The notes beneath the pieces were generated by a model. It searched no databases. It was not told the origin of the DNA and saw nothing but the letters and a program-made list of their open reading frames with translations. Shown here piece after piece: positions 16,901-29,224 of a stretch of DNA of 64,000 bases. A program made the translations under genes and the position numbers. Every line of letters begins with the position of its first letter. Position 1 is the stretch's first letter. The stretch is taken from positions 2,790,001 to 2,854,000 of the forward strand of contig NZ_LT629742.1 in assembly GCF_900104895.1 (NCBI RefSeq), given 5' to 3'. The DNA comes from Microterricola viridarii. Its GTDB lineage: Bacteria > Actinomycetota > Actinomycetes > Actinomycetales > Microbacteriaceae.

Positions 16901-17431
16901 GCCGGTGCCCGCACTGAAGAACTGCGCGGAGAGTGCCCGCAGGCTGCTGATGACGTCGTAGATGCCGAGCAGGAAGGTGAGGATGAGCGAGAGCAGAACG
17001 ACGCCGTTCAGGCTCTCCAGGATCGAGAGGGCGCGCAGCAGGTCGGTGTTCGGAGAGAGCTGCGAGGTGCCGACGGTGGCCAGCTGGGCGGCGCTGAAGT
17101 AGATGGCGCCGAAGAAGTCGCCGTTGACGCCGGAGTACTGGAAATTGTTCCCCTGCATGTAGCCGAGGTAGATCAGCCCGTAGCCGAGGATCACGCCGCT
17201 GACCCAGGCGATCACGGTCACCATGATCTGCAGGCCGGTGACCTGGCGCAGCACGAGGGGGCGCCACCGGCGGGCCAGGCGGCGGGTGAGGCGCCTGGTC
17301 AGCATCCACTGCCCGGCGGCCAGACGGCCGGCGAAGAAGCCAGCCTCGTCGTAGTTCAGCGCAGTGAGGAAGACATCGAGGAGGGTGACCCCCAAGACGA
17401 GAATGCCGAGGCCAACCCAGAAGGCGTCCAC
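13946..17431 (-). CDS. large membrane protein: pore-loop channel module fused to FUSC domains
   Basis: An 1161-residue inner-membrane protein. Residues 1-165 resemble a two-pore-loop cation channel: helices at about 4-26 and 62-92, a pore loop FSAAQLATVGTSQLSP with filter-like TVGTS at 119-123 (potassium channels have TVGYG), then a helix at 137-164. Two FUSC-type (fusaric acid resistance/aromatic acid exporter) membrane blocks follow at about 425-560 (IFGGMIAMFTGASSPGGHGW) and 800-950 (YWAAMPAYQAIGG, AQKIIGTIFGATVGFW). They are separated by long helical soluble regions and an acidic Pro/Gln-rich linker. It is probably an efflux pump for organic acids or a membrane-tension protein. The substrate is unknown. 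It is monocistronic, 38 bases after der. Confidence 0.8.
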   Translation of the reverse strand: MDAFWVGLGILVLGVTLLDVFLTALNYDEAGFFAGRLAAGQWMLTRRLTRRLARRWRPLVLRQVTGLQIMVTVIAWVSGVILGYGLIYLGYMQGNNFQYSGVNGDFFGAIYFSAAQLATVGTSQLSPNTDLLRALSILESLNGVVLLSLILTFLLGIYDVISSLRALSAQFFSAGTGVGEPIASLKPYFPGGESRDLDSHLESVSDTFGSYTDGVRLHHSAYYFQSGRDTFSLPYSIRMLAGIIGGLRWGLPGQNPVAQEPTLQPLTAQFEKFQQYMHPLLKWQSTAVPETVTLDDFAAQLRAEAGHAERRRSRRIRLQDPGDPWVARFVQVNREMGELTATVPLTDVAEAYARYAQWLPFAYHAQQFSAAVSRDLDYQPVYSEPEDQAPVAVLAPAPDETMPRGRERGVRAFLGRRVTLIDPGYTRLLSAARALGSAVLAVAVLAVALNALGQPPLPAAIFGGMIAMFTGASSPGGHGWKRVAGLVALVPVLFAIALNVIVPHDPIPSALVLTLLAFAGVAVSRFGRQLGGLGQLAFVSYYFTLLLRLQPSETLLFVAAAVVGVLCSVAIQLIPNKGAHARVLRGGVRAFELRLVRSLEPLIDTVSAARWDPDLQRRTRSDFRQSHHTAAFLSAQLTGNDPDIGLSVEQAEALRIRVHDAELALANLGTAARAATGAGIPIEVRARLAGALQTVQKHIAGYPEVPAWAGAPPPGDAETAPEQHPDAERLQTARAPEHWPRPARRVYAAAFELQQASDKLHTARAAELLSTPADAGPGPELEQDDSDIDALLPGEEQAGSVQDGLAPHHQGAQAAPPGGAAESAALWRRAVQAALSTGIALYLGSFVSSSHQYWAAMPAYQAIGGSDGETFVKGAQKIIGTIFGATVGFWIAIAAGSHPAVLLPVLAICVFASAYFRSASSPLAAFWQTMMFAQLYDFLGRLSTEAVDVRVVETVIGAVVALLVAALVLPTRTRAKFARQALKLLDSVEGVTAAALQVWRSGRAPSAAERAALARGEIAMAEQLRTLQVTAAPLQHASGAFDPSGVENQLSSFWELLYYTRHFVAATERGDPAQANVSPEQWNQLEEATERNFAALAAAFDARSPGPADSDVGIDELGDGEEPRDAEQALGALARANATIALMVEDAIPQPTGLFHRRAGR

Positions 17432-17469
17432 GCGCCCAGCTTAGAGTGCTGGGCGCGTGAAGCCGAGGG

Positions 17470-18978
17470 CTAGCGTGCTCTTTTTTCCCTAACGCGCATG
17501 TTGACGAAGATGGGCGTTCCGGCGAAGCCGTAGATCTCGCGCAGGCGGCGCTGGATGTAACGGCGGTAGCCCGGGTCGAGGAATCCGGTGGTGAACAGCA
17601 CAAATGTCGGCGGGCGGCTGGACACCTGGGTGCCGAACAGGATGCGGGGCTGCTTGCCGCCGCGCACCGGGTGCGGGTGTGCCGCGGTGAGCTCGGCCAG
17701 GAAGGCGTTGAACTTGCCGGTGGCGATGCGGGTGTCCCACGACTCGAGCGCGAGTTCGAGGGCCGGCACCAGCTTCTCCAGGTGGCGCCCGGTGCGGGCC
17801 GAGATGTTCACGCGTGGGGCCCACGAGACGTGGGCGAGGTCCTGCTCGATCTCACGCTCGAGGTAGCGGCGACGGTCGTCGTCCAGCAGGTCCCACTTGT
17901 TGAAGGCGAGCACGAGGGCGCGGCCGGACTCGAGCACCAGGTCGATGATGCGCACGTCCTGCTCGCTGATCTTCTCGCTCACGTCGATGACGACGATGGC
18001 GACCTCGGCCTTTTCGAGGGCCGTGCTGGTGCGCAGCGAGGCGTAGAAGTCGGCGCCCTGCGAGAGGTGCACGCGGCGGCGGATGCCGGCGGTGTCGACG
18101 AAACGCCAGATCTTGCCGCCGAGCTCCACCTGCTCGTCGACGGGGTCGCGGGTCGTCCCGGCGAGCTCGTTGACGACAACGCGCTCCTCGCCGGCGGACT
18201 TGTTCAGCAGGCTGGACTTGCCGACGTTCGGGCGGCCGAGGATGGCGACGCGGCGCGGGCCGCCCACCTCTTCCTTGGCGACGGCCGAGATCAGCGGGAG
18301 CTTCTTGAGGACGGCGTCCAGGAGGTCGGCGACGCCGCGGCCGTGCAGAGCGGAGACCGGGTAGGGCTCGCCGAGGCCGAGGCTCCACAGTGCTGCGGCC
18401 TCCGGCTCCTGGCGGGCGTCATCCACCTTGTTGGCCAGCAGGAAGACGGGCTTGCCGCTCTTGCGCAGCATGCGCACGACCTGCTCGTCGGTGGAGGTGG
18501 CGCCCACCCGCGCGTCGACGACGAACAAGACGACGTCGGAGAGGTCGATGGCCACTTCGGCCTGGGCGGCGACGGAGGCGTCGATGCCCTTGGCGTCGGG
18601 CTCCCAGCCGCCGGTGTCGACGAGGGTGAAGCGGCGGTCGTTCCACTCGCCCTTGTACGAGACGCGGTCACGGGTGACGCCGGGGGTGTCCTCCACGACG
18701 GCCTCGCGGCGGCCGAGGATGCGGTTGACCAGCGCCGACTTGCCGACGTTGGGTCGGCCGACGATGGCGATGACCGGAAGCGCGGGCAGGTAGGTGATCG
18801 CGTTGGGGTCTTCGGTGACGGCGTCGAGCACGTCAAAGTCGTCGTCTTCGAGCTCGTAGTCGGCGAGCCCCGCACGCAGTGAGTGGGCGCGCTGGACGGC
18901 GAGGTCCTCGTCGAGCGCGCTCATGCGCTCGACGAGATCGTCGTTGGCGTCGAAATCGTCGGTGTCGATGTCAGTCAT
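17470..18978 (-). CDS. der: ribosome biogenesis GTPase Der (EngA)
   Basis: A 502-residue tandem GTPase needed for 50S subunit maturation. Two G domains are seen, each with GRPNVGKS (first at residues 74-81, second near 250), and each with DTGG or DTAG and NK.D motifs ([18 protein letters not shown]). A C-terminal KH-like domain ends in [14 protein letters not shown]. The acidic N-terminal extension of about 65 residues is typical of actinobacterial Der. It lies downstream of cmk, as in most actinobacteria. Confidence 0.97.
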   Translation of the reverse strand: MTDIDTDDFDANDDLVERMSALDEDLAVQRAHSLRAGLADYELEDDDFDVLDAVTEDPNAITYLPALPVIAIVGRPNVGKSALVNRILGRREAVVEDTPGVTRDRVSYKGEWNDRRFTLVDTGGWEPDAKGIDASVAAQAEVAIDLSDVVLFVVDARVGATSTDEQVVRMLRKSGKPVFLLANKVDDARQEPEAAALWSLGLGEPYPVSALHGRGVADLLDAVLKKLPLISAVAKEEVGGPRRVAILGRPNVGKSSLLNKSAGEERVVVNELAGTTRDPVDEQVELGGKIWRFVDTAGIRRRVHLSQGADFYASLRTSTALEKAEVAIVVIDVSEKISEQDVRIIDLVLESGRALVLAFNKWDLLDDDRRRYLEREIEQDLAHVSWAPRVNISARTGRHLEKLVPALELALESWDTRIATGKFNAFLAELTAAHPHPVRGGKQPRILFGTQVSSRPPTFVLFTTGFLDPGYRRYIQRRLREIYGFAGTPIFVNMRVREKRAR

Positions 18979-19017
18979 GGATTGTCTCCTCGGTGGGTCT
19001 GTTCGGCCGTGTGGGCT

Positions 19018-19710
19018 CTACGAGACCGGGGATTGCGTGTCGGCGATCACCGTGATGACGGCATCGACGGTTTCGGCAAAGTTCAGTTCGGTCGAATCGA
19101 CCGTGGTCACGCCCTCTGCTGCGTTCAGGAAGTCGACCACGCGCGAATCGGCCTGATCGCGTTTCTTGAGCTCGGCTCCCGCGGTTGCGGCGGCGTCATC
19201 CTGCAGTTCGGCGGACCGTCTGGCCATTCTAGCCTCTTCCGAAGCTGTGAGAAGGATGCGGACGGGGGCGTCGGGCGCGACGACCGTGGTGATGTCCCTG
19301 CCCTCGACGACGACGCCGGGGGCGTCAACGCCGGCGGCGATGCTGCGGAACAGCTCGACCAGGTGGCTGCGCACGGCGGGGACGCGGGCGATCGCGCTGA
19401 CGGCGGCGCTCACGCGCGGCTCGCGGATCGCCTCGGTCACGTCGGTCTCCCCCACCCGCACGACGTACTCGTCGGGGTTGGTGGCGATGAAGTAGTCGAA
19501 GTCGTCGAGCGCGGCGATGACGGCATCCGCGTCCTCGCTGTCGACGCCCTTCTCCAGCACCAGCCAGGCCAGCGCCCGGTAGGCGGCGCCGGTGTCGAGG
19601 TAGCCGTAGCCAAGGGCGCGGGCGACGGCCTTGCTCACGCTGGACTTGCCGCTGCCGGCCGGGCCGTCGATGGCGACGACGATCGTCTGGGCGCTGTCGG
19701 GGGTGGTCAT
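19018..19710 (-). CDS. cmk: cytidylate kinase
   Basis: A 230-residue (d)CMP kinase converting CMP and dCMP to the diphosphates with ATP. The P loop is GPAGSGKSS at about residues 16-24, then [14 protein letters not shown] (CMP binding), [16 protein letters not shown], and the lid region [10 protein letters not shown]. Start ATG 19710 is chosen; a TTG five codons earlier also exists. The gene overlaps the tyrA stop region by a few bases and is followed by der, the usual actinobacterial pair. Confidence 0.96.
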   Translation of the reverse strand: MTTPDSAQTIVVAIDGPAGSGKSSVSKAVARALGYGYLDTGAAYRALAWLVLEKGVDSEDADAVIAALDDFDYFIATNPDEYVVRVGETDVTEAIREPRVSAAVSAIARVPAVRSHLVELFRSIAAGVDAPGVVVEGRDITTVVAPDAPVRILLTASEEARMARRSAELQDDAAATAGAELKKRDQADSRVVDFLNAAEGVTTVDSTELNFAETVDAVITVIADTQSPVS

Positions 19711-19714
19711 TTCT

Positions 19715-20812
19715 CTAGCCTGCAATCCGCCAGCCGCGGGCGACCAGCTCGGTGGTGAGGCGTTCGACGGCCTCGGGAACGACGGAGATCTCGGCGAGGC
19801 CGACCTGCACGCCCTGGGCGTGCTCGAGGCGCAGGTCCTCCAGGTTGACGCCGATCTCCCCGATCTCGTGGAGGAGCCTGGCCAACTGGCCCGGGGTGTC
19901 GTCGACCATGACGATCATGGTCGCGAAGCGCTTGTCGATGCCGTGCTTGCCGGGCAGCCGGGCGACGCCGGTGTTGCCGCCGGCGATCTCCTCGGCCACG
20001 CGGCGGCGGGCGCCGGGGGCGTTGACGTCGTCGAGGGCGTCGATGAAGCGATCGAGGTCCTCGCGGTAAGCGGTGAGGATCTCGCGCACCGGGGCCGAGT
20101 TGGCGCCGAGGATCTGCACCCACAGCTCTGGGTCGCTGGCGGCGACGCGGGTGACGTCGCGGAGGCCCTGCCCGGCGAGGTTGACGGAGGCGCTCGGCGC
20201 GTCGATGAGGCGGCGGGCCATCAGGCTCGACACCACCTGGGGCACGTGCGAGATCAGCGCGACGCCGCGGTCGTGCTCCTCCGCGCTCATCTCGACGAGG
20301 GTCGCGCCGAGGTCCAGGATCATGTCGTCGATGGCGCTGGCTCGCTTGTACGAGATGGCGTCGTGGCCGGCGACCACCCAGGGGCGGCCGACGAACAGGT
20401 CGGCGCGGCCGGCGAGGGGGCCGCCGCGCTCGCGCCCGGCCATCGGGTGCGAGCCGATGTAGCGCGACACGTCGGCGCCGCGCGCGATGAGGGTGTCCAG
20501 GATCTGCAGCTTGACGCTGGCGACGTCGGTGACGATGGCGTCCGGGTAGTCGGCGAGCTCGCGCGCCACCACGTCGGCGGTCACGTCCGGCGGCACGGCG
20601 ACGACGATCAGCTGCGGGGCGTCGCCGGGGGCGGCCGGGCGGCCGGCACCCAGGTCCGTCGCGATGCTCACGTTCGTCGGCGAGGCGTCGGCGAGGAACA
20701 CGTCGATGCCGCGGGCGCGCAGGCCCAGGCCGACGCTCGTGCCGAGCAGGCCGGCGCCGACGACGCGGACGGGCCCGGCGAGCCGGCTCTCCGTGCTGGG
20801 GATCAAGGCCAT
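19715..20812 (-). CDS. tyrA: prephenate dehydrogenase with ACT domain
   Basis: A 365-residue enzyme oxidising prephenate to 4-hydroxyphenylpyruvate for tyrosine synthesis. The NAD-binding motif [17 protein letters not shown] is at the N terminus, the catalytic-region [12 protein letters not shown] near residue 120, and the helical dimer domain with [17 protein letters not shown] after it. A C-terminal ACT domain ([20 protein letters not shown]) suggests feedback control by tyrosine. Translation may begin at ATG 20812 (TGATG overlap with rluB) or at the adjacent GTG 20815. The position between rluB and cmk is common in Microbacteriaceae. Confidence 0.94.
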   Translation of the reverse strand: MALIPSTESRLAGPVRVVGAGLLGTSVGLGLRARGIDVFLADASPTNVSIATDLGAGRPAAPGDAPQLIVVAVPPDVTADVVARELADYPDAIVTDVASVKLQILDTLIARGADVSRYIGSHPMAGRERGGPLAGRADLFVGRPWVVAGHDAISYKRASAIDDMILDLGATLVEMSAEEHDRGVALISHVPQVVSSLMARRLIDAPSASVNLAGQGLRDVTRVAASDPELWVQILGANSAPVREILTAYREDLDRFIDALDDVNAPGARRRVAEEIAGGNTGVARLPGKHGIDKRFATMIVMVDDTPGQLARLLHEIGEIGVNLEDLRLEHAQGVQVGLAEISVVPEAVERLTTELVARGWRIAG

Positions 20813-21708
20813 CACAGCCCCCGCTTCTTCGGGTTCTTGTCGGCCTGGCGCACCGAGTGGCGCTGCTGGGCCTCTGCCCCGTCGCGGGAGATGGTGAGCA
20901 CCTGGCCGAGCTCGGCCTTGGTCAGTTCGCGCATCTGGCCGATCGGCAGCGTGCCGAGGTTGAGCGGGCCGAACTGGCGGCGCACCAGGTCGACGACCGG
21001 GTGACCGACCTCGGCGAGCATGCGCCGGACGATGCGGTTGCGCCCGGAGTGCAGGGTGATCTCGACGACGCTGTGCGTGGACGAGCCGGCCGGGTCGGAG
21101 AGGATGCGCGCCTTGTCGGCCTTGATCGGGCCGTCCTCGAGCTCGATTCCACGCTGGAGCAGCGCGACGGTCTGGGCCGTCATTCGCCCGCGCACCTTGG
21201 CGACGTAGGTCTTGGTCACACCGAAGGACGGGTGGGCGAGGGTGTGTGCGAGGTCGCCGTCGTTGGTGAGGATCAGCAGGCCGCTGGTCTCGGCGTCGAG
21301 CCGGCCGACGTTGAACAGGCGCTCCGAGAAGTCCTTGGTGAAGTAGCTGAGGTCGGGGCGGCCCTGCTCGTCGTTCATCGAGGAGACGACGCCGGTCGGC
21401 TTGTTCAGCATGATGTAGCGCTTGCTCTGGTCCAGCTGCACGCCGAGGCCGTTGACGGAGATCAGGTCGGTCTCCGGGTTCACCCGGGTGCCGAGTTCCT
21501 TGACGACGACGCCGTTGACGGCGATGCGGCCCTCGACGATGTACTGCTCGACGACGCGGCGGGAGGCGATGCCGGCGGCGGCGAGCAGCTTCTGCAGGCG
21601 GATGCCGTCGGGCCCGGCGTCCGGGATGCGCTCGAAGTCGTCGGCGAGGTCTTCGGGGCCGAAGTCCTCGGGATCGTAGTCCTTGGGGGTGAAGTCATCG
21701 GAGGTCAT
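20812..21708 (-). CDS. rluB: 23S rRNA pseudouridine synthase, RluB/RsuA family
   Basis: A 298-residue rRNA pseudouridine synthase. A disordered acidic start is followed by an S4 RNA-binding domain (IRLQKLLAAAGIASRRVVEQ) and the catalytic domain. The latter has LNKPTGVVSSMND and the active-site Asp motif GRLDAETSGLLILTNDG; QFGPLNLGTLPIGQMRELT ends it. By analogy it should modify U2605 in 23S rRNA (RluB); RsuA/RluE specificity is possible. It overlaps scpB by 14 bases. Confidence 0.93.
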   Translation of the reverse strand: MTSDDFTPKDYDPEDFGPEDLADDFERIPDAGPDGIRLQKLLAAAGIASRRVVEQYIVEGRIAVNGVVVKELGTRVNPETDLISVNGLGVQLDQSKRYIMLNKPTGVVSSMNDEQGRPDLSYFTKDFSERLFNVGRLDAETSGLLILTNDGDLAHTLAHPSFGVTKTYVAKVRGRMTAQTVALLQRGIELEDGPIKADKARILSDPAGSSTHSVVEITLHSGRNRIVRRMLAEVGHPVVDLVRRQFGPLNLGTLPIGQMRELTKAELGQVLTISRDGAEAQQRHSVRQADKNPKKRGL

Positions 21709-22282
21709 GGCTAAATCCTTCCGCGCCGTCCTCGAGCAGAGGGGAGATCGGCGGCAGTTCGTCGAGGGAGTTCAGGCCGAGCTGCGTGAGAAGCAGATCG
21801 GTCGTGGCGTAGTTGATGGCGCCGGTTTCGGAATCGGTGAAAGCTTCGGTGATGAGGCCGCGGCCGAGCAGCGTGCGCACGACGGAGTCGACGTTCACGG
21901 CCCGGATCGACGCGACGGAGCCGCGGCTGATGGGTTGTTTGTATGCGATGACGGCGAGGGTCTCCAGCGCGGCCTGCGAGAGCTTGCTGGGGTTCTGCGT
22001 CATCACGAAGTCGGCCACGACGGTGTCGTACTCGGCCCGCACGTAGAAGCGCCAGCCGCCGCCGACCTCGCGCAGCTCGAAGCCGCGGCGCACGCCGGCG
22101 GGGTTGCCCGCGGCGTCCACGCCGTCGTAGTCGTTGACGAGCCGGGCGACGGATGCCGCCACTTGCTCGACCGGTCGGCCGACCGCCGTGGCCAGGTGCA
22201 CCAGGCCCTGCGGCTCGTCGGCGACGAGCAGAACCGCCTCGAGGGCACGGTCGAGCTCGTTGTCGGTGTCTCGTTCAGGCAT
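21695..22282 (-). CDS. scpB: segregation and condensation protein B
   Basis: A 195-residue kleisin-interacting protein made of two winged-helix domains. The first runs through LDRALEAVLLVADEPQGLVH; the second contains the conserved LSQAALETLAVIAYKQPISR and IRAVNVDSVVRTLLGRGLI. It forms the SMC-ScpAB condensin that compacts and segregates the chromosome. It overlaps scpA by 8 bases and rluB by 14 bases, so translation of the three is coupled. Confidence 0.96.
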   Translation of the reverse strand: MPERDTDNELDRALEAVLLVADEPQGLVHLATAVGRPVEQVAASVARLVNDYDGVDAAGNPAGVRRGFELREVGGGWRFYVRAEYDTVVADFVMTQNPSKLSQAALETLAVIAYKQPISRGSVASIRAVNVDSVVRTLLGRGLITEAFTDSETGAINYATTDLLLTQLGLNSLDELPPISPLLEDGAEGFSHDLR

Positions 22283-23123
22283 CGTAATCGGCTCCCAGGG
22301 TGGCCAGGCTGTCGTCGGTCCAGTTCTCGGCCGTCCAGCGCAGCGTCAGCTCGCCGAGCGGCTCGAGTTGTTCGAAGGCGATTGCGGCGTGCCGGTACAG
22401 CTCGAGCACGGCCAGGAAGCGGGCGATGACGATGCCCTTCTGCCCGGCGCTCTGGTCGAGCCCACTGATCAGCTGCCGGAACGTCACCGGTTCTCCCCCG
22501 CGCAGCACCGCCACGATGTGGGCGGCCTGTTCACGGATGCTCACCAGCGGCGCGTGCAAGTGGTCCAGACCGACGACCGGGATCGCGCGCGGCGCCATTG
22601 CGAGCGTGGCGAGCGCGGCGAAGTCGGCGGCGGAGAGGTTCCAGACGAGCTCCGGGGTCTGCTGGCGGTATTTCTCCTCCAGCCGCACCGTGCGGGCGTG
22701 CCGCTGCGACTCCTGTTCCAGGTGGCCGGCGAACCAGGCCGAGGCCTCCTTGAACGCCCGGTACTGCAGCAGCCGGGCGAACAGCAGGTCGCGCGCCTCG
22801 AGCAGGGCGACATCCTCTGCGTCAACGAGTTCGCCCTGCGGCAGCAGGCCGGCGACCTTGAGGTCGAGCAGGGTGGCCGCCACGACGACGAACTCGCTGG
22901 CCTGGTCGAGCTCGTCCTCGGAGCTGAGGCCCCGCAGGTAGGAGATGAACTCGTCGGTGACGCGGCTGAGCGAGACCTCGGTGATGTCCATCTCGTGCTT
23001 GGAGATGAGGCTGAGGAGCAGGTCGAACGGGCCAGAGAAGTTGCTGAGCGCGACGGAGAAACCCCCGTCGCCGGAGGGTGCTTCGTGGGGAGCTGGCGCG
23101 AGGCCGCTAGGCGACTGCGCCAC
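22275..23123 (-). CDS. scpA: segregation and condensation protein A (kleisin)
   Basis: A 282-residue kleisin that bridges the SMC heads. The N-terminal signature FSGPFDLLLSLISKHEMDI then EVSLSRVTDEFI is clear, and the C-terminal winged helix ends in FLAVLELYRHAAIAFEQ. I take GTG 23123 as the start, overlapping the parA stop by 17 bases. The frame is open to 23216, but that part is Ser/Pro/Arg-rich and is a shadow of parA. It works with scpB and a distant smc. Confidence 0.92.
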   Translation of the reverse strand: MAQSPSGLAPAPHEAPSGDGGFSVALSNFSGPFDLLLSLISKHEMDITEVSLSRVTDEFISYLRGLSSEDELDQASEFVVVAATLLDLKVAGLLPQGELVDAEDVALLEARDLLFARLLQYRAFKEASAWFAGHLEQESQRHARTVRLEEKYRQQTPELVWNLSAADFAALATLAMAPRAIPVVGLDHLHAPLVSIREQAAHIVAVLRGGEPVTFRQLISGLDQSAGQKGIVIARFLAVLELYRHAAIAFEQLEPLGELTLRWTAENWTDDSLATLGADYDA

Positions 23124-24039
23124 GACTGACCAGTTCCCTGGCGAGCTGCCGGTACGCGCGGGCCGCCGCGTGCTCGGGTGCGAACTGTGTGATCGGGGCA
23201 CCGGCGACGCTGGCATCCGGGAACTTCACGGTGCGGCCGATGACGGTCTCCAGCACCTTGTCGCCGAAGGCCTCGACGACGCGGTCGAGCACCTCGCGCG
23301 AGTGCAGCGTGCGCGAGTCGTACATGGTGGCCAGGATGCCGTCGAGCTGGATGGCGGGGTTCAGCCGGTCGCGGACCTTGTCGATGGTCTCGATCAGCAG
23401 GGCGACGCCGCGCAGCGCGAAGAACTCGCACTCCAGCGGGATCAGCACGCCGTGGCTGGCGGTGAGGGCGTTGACGGTGAGCAGGCCGAGCGAGGGCTGG
23501 CAGTCGATCAGCACGACGTCATAGTCGTCGCTGACCTTGCGCAGCACGCTGGCGAGGATCTGCTCGCGGGCGACCTCGTTGACCAGGTGCACCTCGGCGG
23601 CGGAGAGGTCGATGTTGGCCGGGATCACGTCGAGGCCGGGCACCCGGGTCTTCTGGATGGCGTCGGCCGGGTTGGCGGAGCGGGAGAGCAGCAGGTCGTA
23701 GATGGTGGGCACGTCGTGCGTCTGCACGCCGAGGCCGGCCGAGAGCGCGCCCTGCGGGTCGAAGTCGATGGCGAGAACGCGGCGGCCGTACTCGGCGAGG
23801 GTGGCGCCCAGGTTGATCGTCGTCGTGGTCTTGCCGACGCCGCCCTTCTGGTTGCAGAGGGCGATGATGCGGGCCGGGCCGTGGCTCTTCAGCGGGGCGG
23901 GCTCCGGAAACTCGGTCTGCGGCCGGTTGGTCGGGCCCATGCCCGGTTCCTGCCGCACGCCCCGGCCGTATGCGAGATCGCCCATGGCGGAAAGCTCAGC
24001 GAGGGGAAGTTCTGCCGAGTGGTCTCGCTTGCTCGCCAC
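23107..24039 (-). CDS. ParA/Soj family ATPase
   Basis: A 310-residue Walker-type ATPase of the ParA family. The deviant Walker A motif CNQKGGVGKTTTTINLG lies near residue 65, the Walker A' Asp in AIDFDPQGALS, and the Walker B in YDVVLIDCQPSLGLLTVNA. No parB is adjacent. In actinobacteria this copy next to scpAB is distinct from the origin-proximal parA (M. tuberculosis Rv1708, from memory). It probably acts in chromosome organisation with ScpAB. GTG 24039 has an AGGAG site six bases upstream and is preferred to the ATG at 24069. Confidence 0.93.
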   Translation of the reverse strand: MASKRDHSAELPLAELSAMGDLAYGRGVRQEPGMGPTNRPQTEFPEPAPLKSHGPARIIALCNQKGGVGKTTTTINLGATLAEYGRRVLAIDFDPQGALSAGLGVQTHDVPTIYDLLLSRSANPADAIQKTRVPGLDVIPANIDLSAAEVHLVNEVAREQILASVLRKVSDDYDVVLIDCQPSLGLLTVNALTASHGVLIPLECEFFALRGVALLIETIDKVRDRLNPAIQLDGILATMYDSRTLHSREVLDRVVEAFGDKVLETVIGRTVKFPDASVAGAPITQFAPEHAAARAYRQLARELVSRGAVA

Positions 24040-24126
24040 GCTGATCTCCTGGTCTGGGCCGATGCCCACTCATACTGTTGCCTGTGCAGTGCCGACGCGG
24101 CACGGCCGCGGGGCACTCAGACGATT

Positions 24127-25134
24127 CTAGCGAGCGCGCGGGTGGGCACTCGTGTACATATCGCGCAGTGTGTCGGCCGTGACCAGGGTGTAGATCTGTG
24201 TCGTGGCCACCGAGGAGTGGCCGAGCAGCTCCTGCACGACGCGCACGTCGGCCCCGCCCGCCAGCAGGTGGGTGGCGAAGGAGTGCCGCAGGGTGTGCGG
24301 GGAGACCTCGATGTCGAGCCCGGCGCGGGCGGCGGCGGCGCGGATGATCAGCCAGGCGTTCTGCCTGGAGACGCGCTGGCCGCGCAGGCCGAGGAACAGG
24401 GCGGGTGTGGCCGTGCCGCGGAGGGAGAGCTGCGGGCGGGCGCGCACAAGGTAGGCGTCCAGCGCAGCCCTGGCGAAGCTGCCGACCGGCACGATGCGCT
24501 GTTTGCCGCCCTTGCCGAGCAGCCGCACCACCTCCTGGTCGATGACGTCGTCGACGTTCAGGTTGACCGCCTCCGAGACGCGGGCGCCGGTGGCGTAGAG
24601 CAGTTCGAGCAGGGCGCAGTCGCGCAACTGCTGTACCTCGTCGCCGCGGGTGGCGTCCAGCAACGCCTCGACCTGCTCGATGCTGATCGCCTTGGGCAGC
24701 CGGCTGCCGAGCTTGGGCGGCTTCGTCTCGTGGGCGACATCCGTCTCGGTCTGCCCCTCCTCGAGCAGGAAGCGGTGCCAGCCGCGCACCGAGGAGAGCA
24801 CCCGGGCGATCGAGGAGGCCTTCAGCGGTTCCACCTCGCGCGTGCCGAGGTGTTGCACGAAAGCGCCGACATGGTTGCCGGTGACGCCGGACGGGTCATC
24901 GATGCCCTCCCCCGCCAGCCACAGCGTGTACAGGGCGAGGTCGCGCCGGTAGGCGGCGACCGTGTTCGTCGACAGGCCGCGCTCGACGGTGACGTGGCGC
25001 AGGTAGTTCTGCACGGCACGCTGCATCGGGCTCGGCGGTGCGGAGCTCGGCGGTGCAGAGCTGGGCGGCGCGGGGCCGGGCGGCGGGCCGGGCAGGTCGG
25101 CCTGCGGCTCCGACTCGGCCTGCTCGGCGCTCAT
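24127..25134 (-). CDS. xerD: tyrosine recombinase XerD
   Basis: A 335-residue tyrosine recombinase that resolves chromosome dimers at dif. The N-terminal SAM-like domain includes [20 protein letters not shown]. The catalytic set is complete: Arg in ATGARVSEA, Lys in [11 protein letters not shown], the [12 protein letters not shown] box, and [16 protein letters not shown] with the tyrosine. The first 36 residues are an extra Pro/Ser/Ala-rich stretch ([14 protein letters not shown]) not found in most XerD. The start overlaps the Nudix stop (ATGA). It is a housekeeping gene, unlike the broken phage integrase at the left edge. Confidence 0.95.
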   Translation of the reverse strand: MSAEQAESEPQADLPGPPPGPAPPSSAPPSSAPPSPMQRAVQNYLRHVTVERGLSTNTVAAYRRDLALYTLWLAGEGIDDPSGVTGNHVGAFVQHLGTREVEPLKASSIARVLSSVRGWHRFLLEEGQTETDVAHETKPPKLGSRLPKAISIEQVEALLDATRGDEVQQLRDCALLELLYATGARVSEAVNLNVDDVIDQEVVRLLGKGGKQRIVPVGSFARAALDAYLVRARPQLSLRGTATPALFLGLRGQRVSRQNAWLIIRAAAARAGLDIEVSPHTLRHSFATHLLAGGADVRVVQELLGHSSVATTQIYTLVTADTLRDMYTSAHPRAR

Positions 25135-25784
25135 TCCCCGAGTGCTTCGCTCTTCGGATGCCGCGGCCAGCTGACATCGCCGGCCTCCAGCCCCTGCCAG
25201 CCGCGCGAGCGGGCCACGTTCGCGGCGAGCGCGCCGATCACCAGCGAGGGGTTCTGTAGCCGCCTGGCCATGACCGCGTCGACGAGCTCGTCGAGGCCGA
25301 CCCAGCGCAGTTCGATGTCCGCCTCCTCCTCGCTGCGCGGGAACGGCTCGGCGGTCGCGCTGAGGCCGCGGGCCAGGTAGATGCGAATGGCCTCGTCGCT
25401 GCCGCCCGGCGAGGTGTAGAACTCGCTGAGCACGCTCCAGTCGGAGGCCTCGACGTCGGCTTCCTCTGCAAGTTCGCGTTGCGCGGCGCGCAGCGGGCTC
25501 TCCCCCCGGATGTCGAGCAGCCCGGCCGGGATCTCCCAGTCGCGGGTGCGCACGGGGTGGCGGTACTGCTTGATCAGCAGCACGCGCTCCTCGTCGTCGA
25601 TGGCGAGCACCGCGACGGCGCCGGTGTGGTCGACGTACTCGCGCTCGATGACGGCGTCGTTGTACTCGAAGCGGTCCCGGCGCACGCCCCAGACGTGCCC
25701 GTCGAAGACGGTGCTCGAGGAGAGCACCCGCACCGCCTGCCGGGTGTCGGCAAGCGGTTCGCGGGGCTCCTCAGCGTGTGGCAT
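25131..25784 (-). CDS. Nudix hydrolase, ADP-ribose pyrophosphatase type
   Basis: A 217-residue Nudix enzyme, probably ADP-ribose pyrophosphatase (ADP-ribose to AMP and ribose 5-phosphate). The Nudix box is [20 protein letters not shown], matching GX5EX7REUXEEXG except for the last Gly. The upstream segments [20 protein letters not shown] and [19 protein letters not shown] are typical of the ADPRase subgroup. It lies between pyrG and xerD, as does Rv1700 in M. tuberculosis (recalled). Function by family; substrate not proven. Confidence 0.92.
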   Translation of the reverse strand: MPHAEEPREPLADTRQAVRVLSSSTVFDGHVWGVRRDRFEYNDAVIEREYVDHTGAVAVLAIDDEERVLLIKQYRHPVRTRDWEIPAGLLDIRGESPLRAAQRELAEEADVEASDWSVLSEFYTSPGGSDEAIRIYLARGLSATAEPFPRSEEEADIELRWVGLDELVDAVMARRLQNPSLVIGALAANVARSRGWQGLEAGDVSWPRHPKSEALGE

Positions 25785-25799
25785 GCGCGTCGCTACTCG

Positions 25800-29216
<3,417 letters not shown>

Positions 29217-29224
<8 letters not shown>

